NCBI GenBank assembly: GCA_013112575.1
Contig: JABFGG010000004.1
Coordinates: 1-64,000 of the forward strand
Source of the DNA: Chloroflexota bacterium
GTDB lineage: Bacteria > Chloroflexota > Anaerolineae > Anaerolineales > UBA11579
Length of the DNA: 64,000 bases
Reading direction: 5' to 3'
Shown: piece by piece, positions 26,781 to 36,056 of the stretch
How the letters are laid out: each line of letters begins with the position of its first letter
Numbering within the stretch: the stretch's first letter is position 1
The notes under the pieces: model-generated
The model's database searches: none
What the model was told of the DNA's origin: nothing
Seen by the model: the letters and a program-made list of their open reading frames with translations, nothing else
Translations under genes and position numbers: made by a program

Positions 26781-27365
26781 TCACACTTCCCAGGGCAAGT
26801 TCGTGGGGTTCGCCGAACTAAGTGTCTGCCAGGTTCCTTTGATGATGAGTAGTTCATAGATTTTGCCCATCTGTTGCACACTAGGGGGCGTATTTTCCAT
26901 AAGCCACCAATTAACAAGACCCAATATGGAAGAAACCATGTGTTGTGCGGCAACATCAATGGGAACCTCTTTGGATGAAATGTATTTGGAGCGATCGTCT
27001 AAATGCCCTCGCACCAATGCTTCAAAATGTTCTCTGAATTTCTTCGAAAAAGTATGGCTCTCAAAGATGCTGCGGTACAAGGTCCGGTTTTCCTCCACGT
27101 GTTCAAAAAGGGAAGTCCCCTCACGTTCGAAGTAACCTTCATCTGTTCGATCCGTATAGGTTTCCAGGTCTTGAATAAATTCTGTGAATATCTCTAGCAT
27201 GAGATCGTTGACGCTGTCATAGTGGCGGAAAAATGTTGCGTAGCCAATATCTGCACGATCGGTCAGGTCGCGGATAGTGACTGACTCGTAAGCCTGTTCA
27301 CTAAGCAACTCGACTAAAGCAGCCTTCAACAGCCGACGTGTACGTTTTACGCGGCGATCCGTCAT
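26781..27365 (-). CDS. TetR/AcrR family transcriptional regulator
   Basis: 194 residues. N-terminal HTH: RRLLKAALVELLSEQAYESV then TIRDLTDRADIGYATFFRHY, followed by helical ligand-binding domain. Divergent from the methyltransferase gene at 27534 with a 168-bp shared region, so it probably represses that gene, itself, or both. Ligand unknown. Its stop lies only 8 bp from the convergent end of the glycosyltransferase gene. Confidence 0.9.
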   Translation of the reverse strand: MTDRRVKRTRRLLKAALVELLSEQAYESVTIRDLTDRADIGYATFFRHYDSVNDLMLEIFTEFIQDLETYTDRTDEGYFEREGTSLFEHVEENRTLYRSIFESHTFSKKFREHFEALVRGHLDDRSKYISSKEVPIDVAAQHMVSSILGLVNWWLMENTPPSVQQMGKIYELLIIKGTWQTLSSANPTNLPWEV

Positions 27366-27457
27366 TCCTCGATAATCCCATACTAGTCTTGGTTTGTGAT
27401 TTTATGAGCCATATTTCCAAAAATGTTTCATACGACACACACCAGGAAAAGCCATCA

Positions 27458-27513
27458 TTGACATTCCAAAAAAGCTCTTTATGATGTCAGAACAAGATAT
27501 GATATACAGTGTA
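27458..27513 (+). promoter_or_regulatory. Sigma70-like promoter and candidate TetR operator for the methyltransferase
   Basis: TTGACA (27458-27463), 16-bp spacer, TATGAT (27480-27485), about 50 bp before ATG 27534. Downstream of the -10 lies TACAGTGTA (27505-27513), a 9-bp palindrome where a TetR repressor could block transcription. The operator assignment is tentative. Confidence 0.5.
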
Positions 27514-27533
27514 CCATAAAAGAGGACTACAAA

Positions 27534-28103
27534 ATGAACCACTTACTTATGAAGGCCATCTATTCGATCATGTACTTTGGAAGCCCCAACTGGGATTCAG
27601 GTCAGACCCCGCCAGAGATCATGGAACAGATCGAGAATAATGAGCCGGGAAGAGCCTTAGACCTGGGTTGTGGTACAGGTACACATGTGATCACCCTGGC
27701 TAAACACGACTGGGAAGCCATCGGGGTTGACTATGTCGGCAAAGCTATCCGCAAGGCAAAACTTAAGGCGAAGGCCGCCAACGTAAGCCCCACCTTCTAC
27801 ACCCAGGATGTCACCCGCTTAGATAACATCGAGGGGCAATTTGACCTGATCCTGGATGTGGGCTGTTATCACACCGTGGGCCCAAGAAAACGCAAAGCTT
27901 ACCGCGATAATTTACAGCGCTTGCTAAAGAAGAACGGCGTGTTCCTCAGCTTCGCTTTCAGGAACGGAGAAGAGCAGAAACTGATGGGCCTAACGGAAAA
28001 GGATATCGGCGAATTATCCGATATCCTGGAATTGGTCTCCCGCAGAGATGGCGTGCTGGGCGCGAAACAACCAATAACCTGGCTGACGTACCGGAAAAGT
28101 TAA
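27534..28103 (+). CDS. Class I SAM-dependent methyltransferase
   Basis: 189 residues; AGAGGA upstream of ATG 27534. SAM-binding motif I ALDLGCGTGTHVITLAKH, motif II IGVDYVGKAI, motif IV FDLILDVGCYHTV. It resembles small thiopurine/tellurite-resistance-like methyltransferases that act on small molecules. Divergently paired with a TetR regulator, consistent with an inducible detoxification or efflux-type response. Confidence 0.85.
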   Translation: MNHLLMKAIYSIMYFGSPNWDSGQTPPEIMEQIENNEPGRALDLGCGTGTHVITLAKHDWEAIGVDYVGKAIRKAKLKAKAANVSPTFYTQDVTRLDNIEGQFDLILDVGCYHTVGPRKRKAYRDNLQRLLKKNGVFLSFAFRNGEEQKLMGLTEKDIGELSDILELVSRRDGVLGAKQPITWLTYRKS

Positions 28104-28145
28104 AGGCCAGTTACCCCAGCCCTGTACACTATAGATGCCCTCTCC

Positions 28146-28925
28146 TCAGCTTTTGCGAGCCTTTTTGTTTTTCTTGGGTTGCTTGAGCAAGCCGGGGTCA
28201 TCCGATGTCAGGTTGACGATGAAAGTATTATCCGTTGATTCGCTCATGACCTGCATGAGACGCAGTTGCATTAGCGCGGGCTGGTCCTTCATCATCTTGG
28301 CAGCGTTGGCGAGGTTGCGCAGGGCTGCAGTTTCGCCGCGGGCGCGCTCCAGGGTAGCCAGGCCCTCTTTACGAGCGCGCACCTCCTCGGCAAATAAGGC
28401 CTTGAGGCTGCCGGGAAAGGTGATGTCGCGGATTTCGGCGCTCAGCAATTCGATGCCCAAACGCTCCAATTCGTCTTTAGCCGTTTCCTCAACACTGCTG
28501 CCAACCTGATCTCGCTGTTGCAGCAAGTCGTCGATTGTGACCGAGCCAACGAATTTACGCAGGCTGAGCTGCAGCACGTTGTACATCGACACGTAATAAT
28601 TCTCTACTTCGGTAATGGCTGCCACCGGATCGCTGATCTTGTAGGTGGCGGCCAGGGTAATGCGAATGGAGATGCCATCGGAGCTAAGCACTTCCTGGCC
28701 CTGTACAGGCAGCACCCGTTCACGGATATCGACGCGCTCGATGTGTGCGGCGCGACGGTTGACCCAATGCACGCCGGGTTCCAGGGTATCCTGCAATTTC
28801 CCATTGACGTAATATAAACCGCGCTGGTATTCGAAAATGACGAGACGTTGGCGCAGCGTGTTGAACACAAGTACCCCGATCACAATAAGGGCAAGGACAA
28901 GCAACAGGATAGTGAGCGGCTCCAT
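28146..28925 (-). CDS. SPFH/Band 7 domain protein (slipin, stomatin-like)
   Basis: 259 residues. One N-terminal membrane helix (LTILLLVLALIVIGVLVFNT), then the Band 7 domain (VIFEYQRGLYYVNGK, GVHWVNRRA, DGISIRITLAATYKI, VRARKEGLATLERARGETA) and a helical C-terminus. Slipins form oligomeric membrane scaffolds and often partner with NfeD proteins, but no nfeD is adjacent. The C-terminal tail is basic (LLKQPKKNKKARKS). Confidence 0.88.
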   Translation of the reverse strand: MEPLTILLLVLALIVIGVLVFNTLRQRLVIFEYQRGLYYVNGKLQDTLEPGVHWVNRRAAHIERVDIRERVLPVQGQEVLSSDGISIRITLAATYKISDPVAAITEVENYYVSMYNVLQLSLRKFVGSVTIDDLLQQRDQVGSSVEETAKDELERLGIELLSAEIRDITFPGSLKALFAEEVRARKEGLATLERARGETAALRNLANAAKMMKDQPALMQLRLMQVMSESTDNTFIVNLTSDDPGLLKQPKKNKKARKS

Positions 28926-29045
28926 AAGGTAATGCTCCTAATAAGGATTATGCTCCAACCTACACCTGCACCGCCAGTGAGTGGCGGAGGTCTGAACCTG
29001 CAGAGCCACACAACAGTTTGCGACAAGCGCCGGCACAGGTGAAGG

Positions 29046-29145
29046 CGGAGCGGGATGGGAATCGAACCCTGATGAGGTGATTAGCCTCGACCAAACGGGA
29101 GGCGTAAACCGCGAAACAAAAAGCAAAATTGCAGATTGCCGCTCC
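29046..29145 (-). ncRNA. tRNA-like element of uncertain type (possible tRNA pseudogene or atypical tRNA)
   Basis: On the minus strand a perfect 7-bp acceptor-like stem, GGAGCGG (29145-29139) with CCGCTCC (29053-29047), encloses about 100 nt and a T-arm signature GGGTTCGATTCCC. The next base would be a G discriminator followed by CC. However, the T-stem is only 3 bp clean, no normal D-arm and no anticodon arm with a 7-nt loop could be placed at the usual distances. GCCTC/GAGGC and GAGG/CCTC can pair internally. Length and G73 recall selenocysteine tRNA but no UCA anticodon loop is found; there is no room for a full tmRNA. Kept as a tRNA-like or decayed tRNA. Confidence 0.35.
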
Positions 29146-29197
29146 GCGTTCCCAGTTGAATTATAGTTGGTTAAAGGTGGGATTTGATCTGATGGAG

Positions 29198-30586
29198 CTA
29201 TTCCTGTACCATCGCCCCATCCAGCGCTTGTCTCAGCGTACGCGCCTCAACCACCTTAATATCCTTGGGCCAGGGTTCGCCTTTGCGCAGGCGTTTGGGC
29301 ACGATGGCGGTCTTGAAGCCCAGCTTAGCAGCTTCGTTCAGACGAGCAGACATTTGACTGACCATGCGCAACTCGCCTGATAAGCCAATTTCCCCGATCA
29401 ACACCGAATCGGCTTTTACGGATTGGTCTTTCATTGACGAAGCAATGGCGGCAGCAACAGCAAGATCGGCGGCGGGTTCACCCACTTTCAGGCCACCGAC
29501 GACGTTAACAAAGACGTCCTGCTCGGCCAGTTTGAGGCCCATACGACGCGTGAGCACGGCGGTGATGAGCAGCAGGCGGTTGAAGTCCACGCCATTTGGG
29601 GTACGCCGAGGGTTGCCAAAAGAGGTGGCGCTGGTCAGGCCCTGCACTTCAACCAGCAGGGGACGGGTGCCCTCCATGGTCACGGCGATAGCCGAACCAG
29701 CAGCGTTGACCATGCGCTCGGCCAAGAATGCCTCAGAAGGGTTGCTGACCTCCACCATGCCGCCTTCCTGCATCTCGAAAACACCCACTTCAGAAGTGGC
29801 TCCAAAGCGGTTCTTGACGGAACGCAGCAAGCGATAGGACTGGAAGCGGTCGCCCTCCAGGTAAAGAACGGTATCAACGATGTGTTCAAGGACGCGCGGT
29901 CCGGCGATGTTGCCTTCCTTGGTGACGTGGCCGATGAGGAAGACGGCGGTGCCCTGCGATTTGGCTAACTCGCGCAGTCTCGATGAGCACTCACGCACCT
30001 GGGTGACCGAACCCGCCGAGGACTCCAGGGCGGAGAGGTAGGTGGTCTGGATAGAGTCGACAATCAGTAAGTCGGGCTTGATGTTGTCGACGTGTTCAAG
30101 GATGATCTCCAGGCTAGTCTCGGTTACAAGGTAAAGATCCTCAGGGAAATCGGCTCCATTCTCCTTGCTACGCATAAGACGCGTGGCGCGCATCTTGATC
30201 TGGGTTTCTGATTCCTCGCCGGAGACGTATAACACAGTACCAGCGCGAGCCATCTCAATAGCAGTTTGCAGAAGGAGAGTAGATTTACCAATGCCAGGGT
30301 CGCCGCCAATCAACACAACTGAGCCGGGCACCACACCACCGCCCAGCACGCGGGCAAACTCCTCGATGGAGAGGGCGATGCGATCTTCAGATTCACCGCC
30401 AATCTCGGAGAGGCGCTGGGGCTGGGACCGGGCACTCAGCCCGCGCGGGGCGCGTTTGCTGGATGCTTTTTCTACGACCTCTTCGATATAGGTGTTCCAC
30501 TCGCCGCATTGGGTGCAGCGGCCCATAGGTTTGGGGGAGCGCTTGCCGCATTCCTGGCAGACGTATTGGGTTTTGAGTTTCGCCAT
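29198..30586 (-). CDS. radA: DNA repair protein RadA
   Basis: 462 residues, normal for RadA/Sms. N-terminal zinc finger CQECGKRSPKPMGRCTQCG, RecA-like ATPase with Walker A GGDPGIGKSTL and Walker B-like LLIVDSIQ, the RadA-specific VKNRFG motif, and a C-terminal Lon-protease-like domain (GGLKVGEPAADLAVAAAIAS, IGEIGLSGELR) that lacks protease function in this family. It promotes branch migration and processing of recombination intermediates. Confidence 0.97.
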   Translation of the reverse strand: MAKLKTQYVCQECGKRSPKPMGRCTQCGEWNTYIEEVVEKASSKRAPRGLSARSQPQRLSEIGGESEDRIALSIEEFARVLGGGVVPGSVVLIGGDPGIGKSTLLLQTAIEMARAGTVLYVSGEESETQIKMRATRLMRSKENGADFPEDLYLVTETSLEIILEHVDNIKPDLLIVDSIQTTYLSALESSAGSVTQVRECSSRLRELAKSQGTAVFLIGHVTKEGNIAGPRVLEHIVDTVLYLEGDRFQSYRLLRSVKNRFGATSEVGVFEMQEGGMVEVSNPSEAFLAERMVNAAGSAIAVTMEGTRPLLVEVQGLTSATSFGNPRRTPNGVDFNRLLLITAVLTRRMGLKLAEQDVFVNVVGGLKVGEPAADLAVAAAIASSMKDQSVKADSVLIGEIGLSGELRMVSQMSARLNEAAKLGFKTAIVPKRLRKGEPWPKDIKVVEARTLRQALDGAMVQE

Positions 30587-30760
30587 AGTTATTTCTGTTA
30601 GATTTGTAGTCTACTTGTTCTTAGAACAAATGGACTATCGATTATACACCATTCGACTACATTTACGATGTTGTAAGGGGTGGATTCATGCGGGGTTTAT
30701 GGCAATCGAAGTGATTCGGACGAAAATACCAGCATAGCAAAAACCCGTGGAGATGCAGTC

Positions 30761-30880
30761 ATGAATGTATGGTGGCATACATTACCAGGAGAAACTCGCA
30801 CCAGTATCACTCAGGTGTGTTCCAGCCTGTTGGGGTTGCTAGGCTTTCTTATCATTTTTGGCCTGGCGGGGCTGGTCTAG
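30761..30880 (+). CDS. Possible small single-helix membrane protein
   Basis: 39 residues from ATG 30761 with GGAG about 8 bp upstream. One strongly hydrophobic C-terminal helix (CSSLLGLLGFLIIFGLAGLV). Too short to identify; the support is the ribosome-binding site and the clean helix. Confidence 0.35.
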   Translation: MNVWWHTLPGETRTSITQVCSSLLGLLGFLIIFGLAGLV

Positions 30881-31064
30881 AGTTTAAGTCAGCAAAGATG
30901 ACTTTGGGGGCTATTTGATATCAAGTACTTATATTCTGTTCTTAACTTCCACAATTGAATTAATTAGGTGCTGTCATTTGAGCGAATATCATATTTTGTT
31001 GTATTTGGATTTCGCGCTAGATACCATATAGTTGAAAGATAGTGAAAGGATAGGGAATATACTC

Positions 31065-31283
31065 ATGGCGAAACAGGCAGATATTGAAGCTGAAGCATTT
31101 AGACGCAGACGTTTACAGAAACACGCCACGATGCAGGATGATATATATCGTAAGCGCAGTGAGGAACTCTACAGGAGACGGATAAAGCTCCCCACCTGGT
31201 TATTGATTCTCATTTACGGACTGGTTATCCTTTTCATATATGGCTTTGTAAAAAACAACATAGCAATATCTTCCATATGGTAA
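31065..31283 (+). CDS. Small membrane protein with basic N-terminal helix
   Basis: 72 residues from ATG 31065. A charged amphipathic N-terminus (EAEAFRRRRLQKHATMQDD, RSEELYRRR) precedes one membrane helix (LPTWLLILIYGLVILFIYGF). No family recognised. The region before it (30881-31064) is A/T-rich with no other coding signal. Confidence 0.5.
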   Translation: MAKQADIEAEAFRRRRLQKHATMQDDIYRKRSEELYRRRIKLPTWLLILIYGLVILFIYGFVKNNIAISSIW

Positions 31284-31312
31284 AAAGAGCCAACCATTTC
31301 CTTACTGCTATC

Positions 31313-32719
31313 TTATGGCCGTCCACCTTCCCCACCGGGGCCACGTGTGCCGGGCGGACGCCCCACTATAGCCGGCACAGGCCCCTGGGGGGCCAGGTCT
31401 TTATCTTCAAAAGCAGCATAATCCAAACTGTAGCGTTCGGCACGGAAGACCGTCACAGACTGGCTCTCATCGCTTGAGGGCACTTCATATTCCCACACGA
31501 TCTCACCATCTTCGGTGACTTCAAAGAAATAACCGCTGGGACCATCACAGATGAGGGTGTTGCCATTTGGCAAACGTTGCGCCCCGGAAATGTGGTCAGC
31601 ATAAAAATCAGTGGGTTCACCTGCTACATATTCCCATAGAGGCGCTTCTGGGGCGAAGGCACTACCATCTATGTTAGTGTACATGCCGTCTGTATCAATG
31701 GGCGGGATGATCTCCACCACACTGGAGTAGGCGCGCTGGCGGCGATTGCCATTGTTGAAGATGAGAATATTATCTTCAACGGGCTGGCCATCTGTGATCC
31801 ATTGGGCATCGTGCTGCTGGAAAAGCTGCTGGTCGCTGGACGGCCCCACATCATAAGCCTGGGGATTACCCCAACGATAGAGTAGGTCCCCGCCCAGGCC
31901 ACTATTCCCGCCAGTGTGCCCGGCAGCTTCGGATGTTGTGGTGCTGTGGTCGATGATCCAGATCTCGCTGAAGCTATGTACACTGAGCATGATCTGGTCG
32001 AGTTCGGCATTGTAGTCAATAGAGTTGATGTGGTTCCAATCGCTGTTGACGTGCCCGGGAACGTAATTAAGGTCAATCAACTCTGGATGGTCAGCCACCA
32101 CACCGAAATTTTCCAGGCTGGGATCGTAATCCTGCACAAGGTGATCCCAAACGTGCCACTCCCACACGATCTCATCCGTGTTGGGATCGACCTCGATAAC
32201 ATGGTCGGGCCAGAGGCCAGCATCATCTTCGGGCAGGAGAGATGGGTCACGTCCGGCAGCCAATGCTTCTTGAACCGTTTTGGATTCCCAGGCGATCATG
32301 AGCACATTACCGTTTGGCATGATCTCCACATCGTGATGCAGCCGGTAATCATCACCAGCATATTCAAAGGACCACAATAATTCACCCTCCCAACTGTATA
32401 ACTCAACCGTTCCGCCCCCACCCCCGGCCGTAAACTGGCTGGAGCGGGTTGAACCCGTATGCAGTAGATCGCCGTTCTCCAGCAAATAGACAGCATTGCC
32501 GGGACGCGAGGCTGTTTCCCAGCTATGCACCACCTGCCCATCATTGTCGATCAGGTAAACGGTGGTTGAACTCATCGGTGCAAAGAGTGTGTAGCCTGGA
32601 TAGGCTTCAGCCGTTGTTTGAATTCCTTCCTGAAATACCGGCGAAAATGATGAGTTGGCCGACAACACAAGGGTCAAGATGGGGGCGATTAGCAATAATC
32701 GGCGGTGCAATTTCAACAT
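31313..32719 (-). CDS. Arylsulfotransferase (ASST) family secreted protein
   Basis: 468 residues with an N-terminal signal peptide (LLLIAPILTLVLSANSSF). The body is the ASST-type six-bladed propeller: AYPGYTLFAPMSSTTVYLI, NDGQVVHSWE, PGNAVYLLENGDLLHTG, HHDVEIMPNGNVLMIAWE, NHINSIDYN, QHDAQWI, RLPNGNTLICDGPSGYFFEV and GEIVWEYE. His residues in HHDV, NHIN and QHDA are candidate active-site residues. Bacterial ASST enzymes move sulfate between aryl donors and acceptors, but many family members are uncharacterised. The C-terminus is Gly/Pro/Arg-rich (GPGGEGGRP). Confidence 0.82.
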   Translation of the reverse strand: MLKLHRRLLLIAPILTLVLSANSSFSPVFQEGIQTTAEAYPGYTLFAPMSSTTVYLIDNDGQVVHSWETASRPGNAVYLLENGDLLHTGSTRSSQFTAGGGGGTVELYSWEGELLWSFEYAGDDYRLHHDVEIMPNGNVLMIAWESKTVQEALAAGRDPSLLPEDDAGLWPDHVIEVDPNTDEIVWEWHVWDHLVQDYDPSLENFGVVADHPELIDLNYVPGHVNSDWNHINSIDYNAELDQIMLSVHSFSEIWIIDHSTTTSEAAGHTGGNSGLGGDLLYRWGNPQAYDVGPSSDQQLFQQHDAQWITDGQPVEDNILIFNNGNRRQRAYSSVVEIIPPIDTDGMYTNIDGSAFAPEAPLWEYVAGEPTDFYADHISGAQRLPNGNTLICDGPSGYFFEVTEDGEIVWEYEVPSSDESQSVTVFRAERYSLDYAAFEDKDLAPQGPVPAIVGRPPGTRGPGGEGGRP

Positions 32720-32873
32720 AGCAAAATCCTCAGAATATGTGATGCCTAAAGTCTATTTTTAAGAAATAGGGATTTTGCGCAGGCGATGTAAAAAGGGTGT
32801 AAAGGCAACCCTTTTTGTAGCCTCCCGGCGACAAATGATTCACTTACACCCAAGACAGCACAGGAGGTCTACA

Positions 32874-33158
32874 ATGTTTATTCTGCTCAATACCAGCCAC
32901 ATCAACGGCAGTGAACGCCAGTTAGGCCACGTGCTGGAAATATTACGGGAGAAAGGTTGGCGCGTAGCCCCTGGCAACCCAGAGACTTGGCCACTTTCGA
33001 TCGAGGACCGCGAGATCTTCGAGTGGCATCTGGAAGAGGCAGCAGAACAGGCTCGTGCAGAATTAGCGGTTAGCACCGTTGATGACGCACAGGTACAGAT
33101 GAAACAGGCCCTTTTACAGATGCGCAGCGAGGGCCTCGGAACCAGTTTTCCTTTATAG
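32874..33158 (+). CDS. Small conserved-looking hypothetical protein
   Basis: 94 residues from ATG 32874 with an ideal AGGAGGT. Soluble, mixed alpha/beta (MFILLNTSHINGSERQL, EDREIFEWHLEEAAEQARAE). No family recognised. Ends 27 bp before a bidirectional terminator shared with clpC. Confidence 0.6.
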   Translation: MFILLNTSHINGSERQLGHVLEILREKGWRVAPGNPETWPLSIEDREIFEWHLEEAAEQARAELAVSTVDDAQVQMKQALLQMRSEGLGTSFPL

Positions 33159-33185
33159 GGCGAATAGACAGCCTCAAATAATAAA

Positions 33186-33213
33186 AAAGAGCGTCCTGGT
33201 CAGGACGCTCTTT
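33186..33213. terminator. Bidirectional rho-independent terminator
   Basis: AAAGAGCGTCCTG / CAGGACGCTCTTT hairpin, 13-bp stem with a short GT-centred loop, followed by T-runs on the plus strand and A/T on the other. It lies between the convergent ends of the 32874 gene and clpC. Confidence 0.85.
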
Positions 33214-33237
33214 CGTTTTTGTTGTCGTTTTCTCAGC

Positions 33238-35766
33238 TTAGTTGGGTGCTGCCAGCATTTCTTGCTGGTCTTCTTCCTCGTCAGATTCAGCCTTGCGCAG
33301 GAAGAATTCCATTTCTTCATCGGACTCTTCGTCGGTATTTTCCTGGACATCGATCATGATCGAGTCGCCGTCCTCGAAATCTCCGGCAAGCAGGGCATCA
33401 GAAAGTTGATCTTCGAGTCGCTGCTGGATGACGCGTTTGAGGGGGCGGGCGCCAAATTCACGGTCGTAGCCCAACTCAGCCAGATAATCAACGGCTTCAT
33501 CAGTGGCATTCAGCGTGATCTCGTGTTCCACCAGACGTTCGGAGACCTTGTCCAGCTCCAGGCTAACGATATCCTGGATATTGGCCTGGGTGAGGGCCCG
33601 GAAAACGATGACTGAGTCAACGCGATTGATGAATTCGGGACGGAAGACACGGCGCAGGGATTCGGTCAGCTTCTTGCGCATCTCCTGATAAGCCAGTTTT
33701 TCTTCCTGTTCTTCATCACGGCGCAAATCAAAGCCGATCTGGCCCTGCTTCATGATCATGTCCGCACCGACGTTGGAAGTCATGATGACGATCGCGTTGC
33801 GGAAATCGACCTTGCGGCCTTTGGCATCGGAGAGATGGCCTTCTTCCATGATCTGCAGAAGCATATTGTGGGCTTCAGGATGGGCCTTTTCGATTTCATC
33901 GAAGACCACGATGGAGTACGGGCGACGGCGCAAGGCTTCGGTAAGCTGGCCGGCCTCTTCGTAGCCCACGTAGCCTGGAGGGGCACCCACCAAACGACTG
34001 ACGGTGTGGCGCTCCATGAACTCGGACATATCCAACTGGATGAGGGCTTCTTCACTGCCAAACATGAGATTCGCCAGTGCTTTGGTCAATTCGGTCTTAC
34101 CTACCCCGGTGGGGCCTAAGAAGATGAAGGAGCCAATCGGGCGTTTGGGGTCTTTGAGCCCGGCACGCGCCCGGCGTACTGCTTTCGAAATAGCCTCGAT
34201 GGCTTCTTCCTGGCCAACAATGGCTTTATGAAGGTCCTCTTCCATATTCAGCAGGCGTTCGGATTCTTCCTGTGCCAACTGCATTACGGGCACACCGGTC
34301 CACATGGCGACCAGTTCAGCGATGTCGTCCACGTTGACGATGGGGCTGTTGTCGCGATCCCACAGGGTGCGCAACTGCTCGAGGCGTTCTTCGATCTCCT
34401 CAAGGCGTTCGCGCATGGGTTCGCTTTCTAGGTCGTTGCCTTCTTCGTCTGCCAAAAGGATCTTCTGACGCACGTCTTTCAGCTCGGTAGACAGTTCTTT
34501 GGCTTCCTGAGCAGCGGGGCTTTTGTACATGCGTACACGCGAGGCCGACTCGTCGATCAGGTCAATGGCCTTATCCGGCAAGAAACGCTCGGTGACATAG
34601 CGGGCCGAGAGGCGGGCAGCGGCATCGAGTGCATCATCGGAGATGCGCAGACGGTGGTGTTCTTCATAAGCCGGGCGTACACCGTGGAGAATATCGATGG
34701 TCTCATCAATGCTGGGTTCTTCCACCTGGATCGGTTGGAAGCGGCGCTCGAGGGCCGAGTCGCTTTCAATGTGCTTGCGGTACTCATCCAGAGTGGTGGC
34801 GCCAATGACCTGTAACTCACCGCGGGAAAGCGCCGGTTTGAGGATATTGGCAGCGTCAACTGAGGAACCGGCTGCGCCAGCACCTACGAGCATGTGTACT
34901 TCGTCGATGAACAAGATGGCTTCGGAAGCCTTGAGTTCGTCGATAACTTTCTTGAGGCGCTCTTCGAACTGGCCACGATACATGGTACCGGCCACGAGCG
35001 AGCCTACATCCAACTGCAAAACACGTTTGCCCAACAAAGGCGCAGGTACGTCACCTTCGGTGATGCGCTGGGAAAGCCCTTCAATGATGGCCGTTTTACC
35101 GACGCCCGGTTCACCGATGAGGGCAGGGTTGTTCTTGGTGCGGCGCGCCAGGATCTGAATGACACGCTCAATTTCCATCTGACGCCCAATGACCGGGTCA
35201 AGTTTGTCTTCTTCGGCCAGGGTGGTCAGGTCAACGGCCAACTGATCGACCATGGGAGTTTTGGCTTCGCCACTCTGCTTACGACTGCGCGAGGAACGGC
35301 TGCGCGAGGAACGTCGTCGCGGTGCGCCACTCTCTTGCAAAACACGGCGAGTTTGACGGCGAATCTGTTCAGGGGTTACGCCCAGCTTACGCAGTACGTT
35401 AAGGGCAATACCCTCGCCGTAGCGCACGAGACCGAGCAAGAGATGCTCGGTGCTGACGTAGTGGTTACCGAGGCGGTTGGCCTCTTCAAAAGCATATTCC
35501 AATACCTGTTGGGTACCGGGGGACAGGTCAATCTTGCCGCCTTCGTACTGGCCGGTGCCAGTGAGGCGTTCAACGATCTCTTCAACACGTTCAATTTCGA
35601 GGCCCAACTCACGCAATACGCGGGCAGCTACCCCGCCTTCTTCACGAATAAGACCAAGCAGGAGGTGTTCTGTCCCGATGTAATTGTGGCGCATGCGTTC
35701 TGCTTCCTGATGCGCCAAACTGAGCACACGGCGTGCCCGCTGGGTTAAGCGATCTTTGCCAGACAA
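33238..35766 (-). CDS. clpC: ATP-dependent Clp protease ATP-binding subunit ClpC (copy 1)
   Basis: 842 residues, starting at TTG 35766 with AGGAGG seven bases upstream. Hsp100 unfoldase that feeds substrates to ClpP. Two Clp-N repeats (1-140), a Ser/Arg-rich linker ([17 protein letters not shown]), AAA+ module 1 (Walker [10 protein letters not shown], Walker [11 protein letters not shown]), a short middle domain, AAA+ module 2 ([27 protein letters not shown]) and a ClpB_D2-small domain ([18 protein letters not shown]). The short middle domain marks it as ClpC rather than ClpB. The acidic C-terminal tail is unlike copy 2. Confidence 0.93.
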   Translation of the reverse strand: MSGKDRLTQRARRVLSLAHQEAERMRHNYIGTEHLLLGLIREEGGVAARVLRELGLEIERVEEIVERLTGTGQYEGGKIDLSPGTQQVLEYAFEEANRLGNHYVSTEHLLLGLVRYGEGIALNVLRKLGVTPEQIRRQTRRVLQESGAPRRRSSRSRSSRSRKQSGEAKTPMVDQLAVDLTTLAEEDKLDPVIGRQMEIERVIQILARRTKNNPALIGEPGVGKTAIIEGLSQRITEGDVPAPLLGKRVLQLDVGSLVAGTMYRGQFEERLKKVIDELKASEAILFIDEVHMLVGAGAAGSSVDAANILKPALSRGELQVIGATTLDEYRKHIESDSALERRFQPIQVEEPSIDETIDILHGVRPAYEEHHRLRISDDALDAAARLSARYVTERFLPDKAIDLIDESASRVRMYKSPAAQEAKELSTELKDVRQKILLADEEGNDLESEPMRERLEEIEERLEQLRTLWDRDNSPIVNVDDIAELVAMWTGVPVMQLAQEESERLLNMEEDLHKAIVGQEEAIEAISKAVRRARAGLKDPKRPIGSFIFLGPTGVGKTELTKALANLMFGSEEALIQLDMSEFMERHTVSRLVGAPPGYVGYEEAGQLTEALRRRPYSIVVFDEIEKAHPEAHNMLLQIMEEGHLSDAKGRKVDFRNAIVIMTSNVGADMIMKQGQIGFDLRRDEEQEEKLAYQEMRKKLTESLRRVFRPEFINRVDSVIVFRALTQANIQDIVSLELDKVSERLVEHEITLNATDEAVDYLAELGYDREFGARPLKRVIQQRLEDQLSDALLAGDFEDGDSIMIDVQENTDEESDEEMEFFLRKAESDEEEDQQEMLAAPN

Positions 35767-35934
35767 GTGGGCCTCCTAGTTTCGCTCGACACAAATAAAT
35801 CAGTAATCTTCATAAAAATCCAGTGGAGCGATTCTACCAAAGTTTATATTGAGACAAGCTTAACAATATTGGGTCTTACAAAACTCTAAGATAAACCCAC
35901 CTTTGAGCAAGATTTTCAACTATGCGCACAAGTA

Positions 35935-35959
35935 AAACGCACCCCCAGAGGGTGCGTTT
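35935..35959 (-). terminator. Rho-independent terminator of the CPBP protease gene
   Basis: Minus strand: stem AAACGCACCC / GGGTGCGTTT, 5-nt loop, followed by TTTTACTT. It lies about 100 bp after the 36057 stop. The same stem sequence recurs at 40073 after the S1 gene. Bases 35767-35930 upstream of clpC hold only weak promoter-like signals. Confidence 0.7.
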
Positions 35960-36056
35960 CATACGTATATATGCCGTTCCCAACGTAACTTGATAAAAAG
36001 TCCTGTCTCTCAGGGCAATGTTTTACTATTTCTCCTGATATAAATTTAGTGGATAG

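Noticed and set aside
29046..29145. Reading the tRNA-like element as tmRNA
   Set aside because: A tmRNA needs about 350 nt and a GG-x-TTCGAC 5' end; radA coding sequence begins within 55 bp upstream and no tag ORF ending in Ala-Ala is visible.
34894..35748. Plus-strand frame of 284 codons over clpC
   Set aside because: Antisense shadow of the Clp-N and AAA+ 1 coding region.
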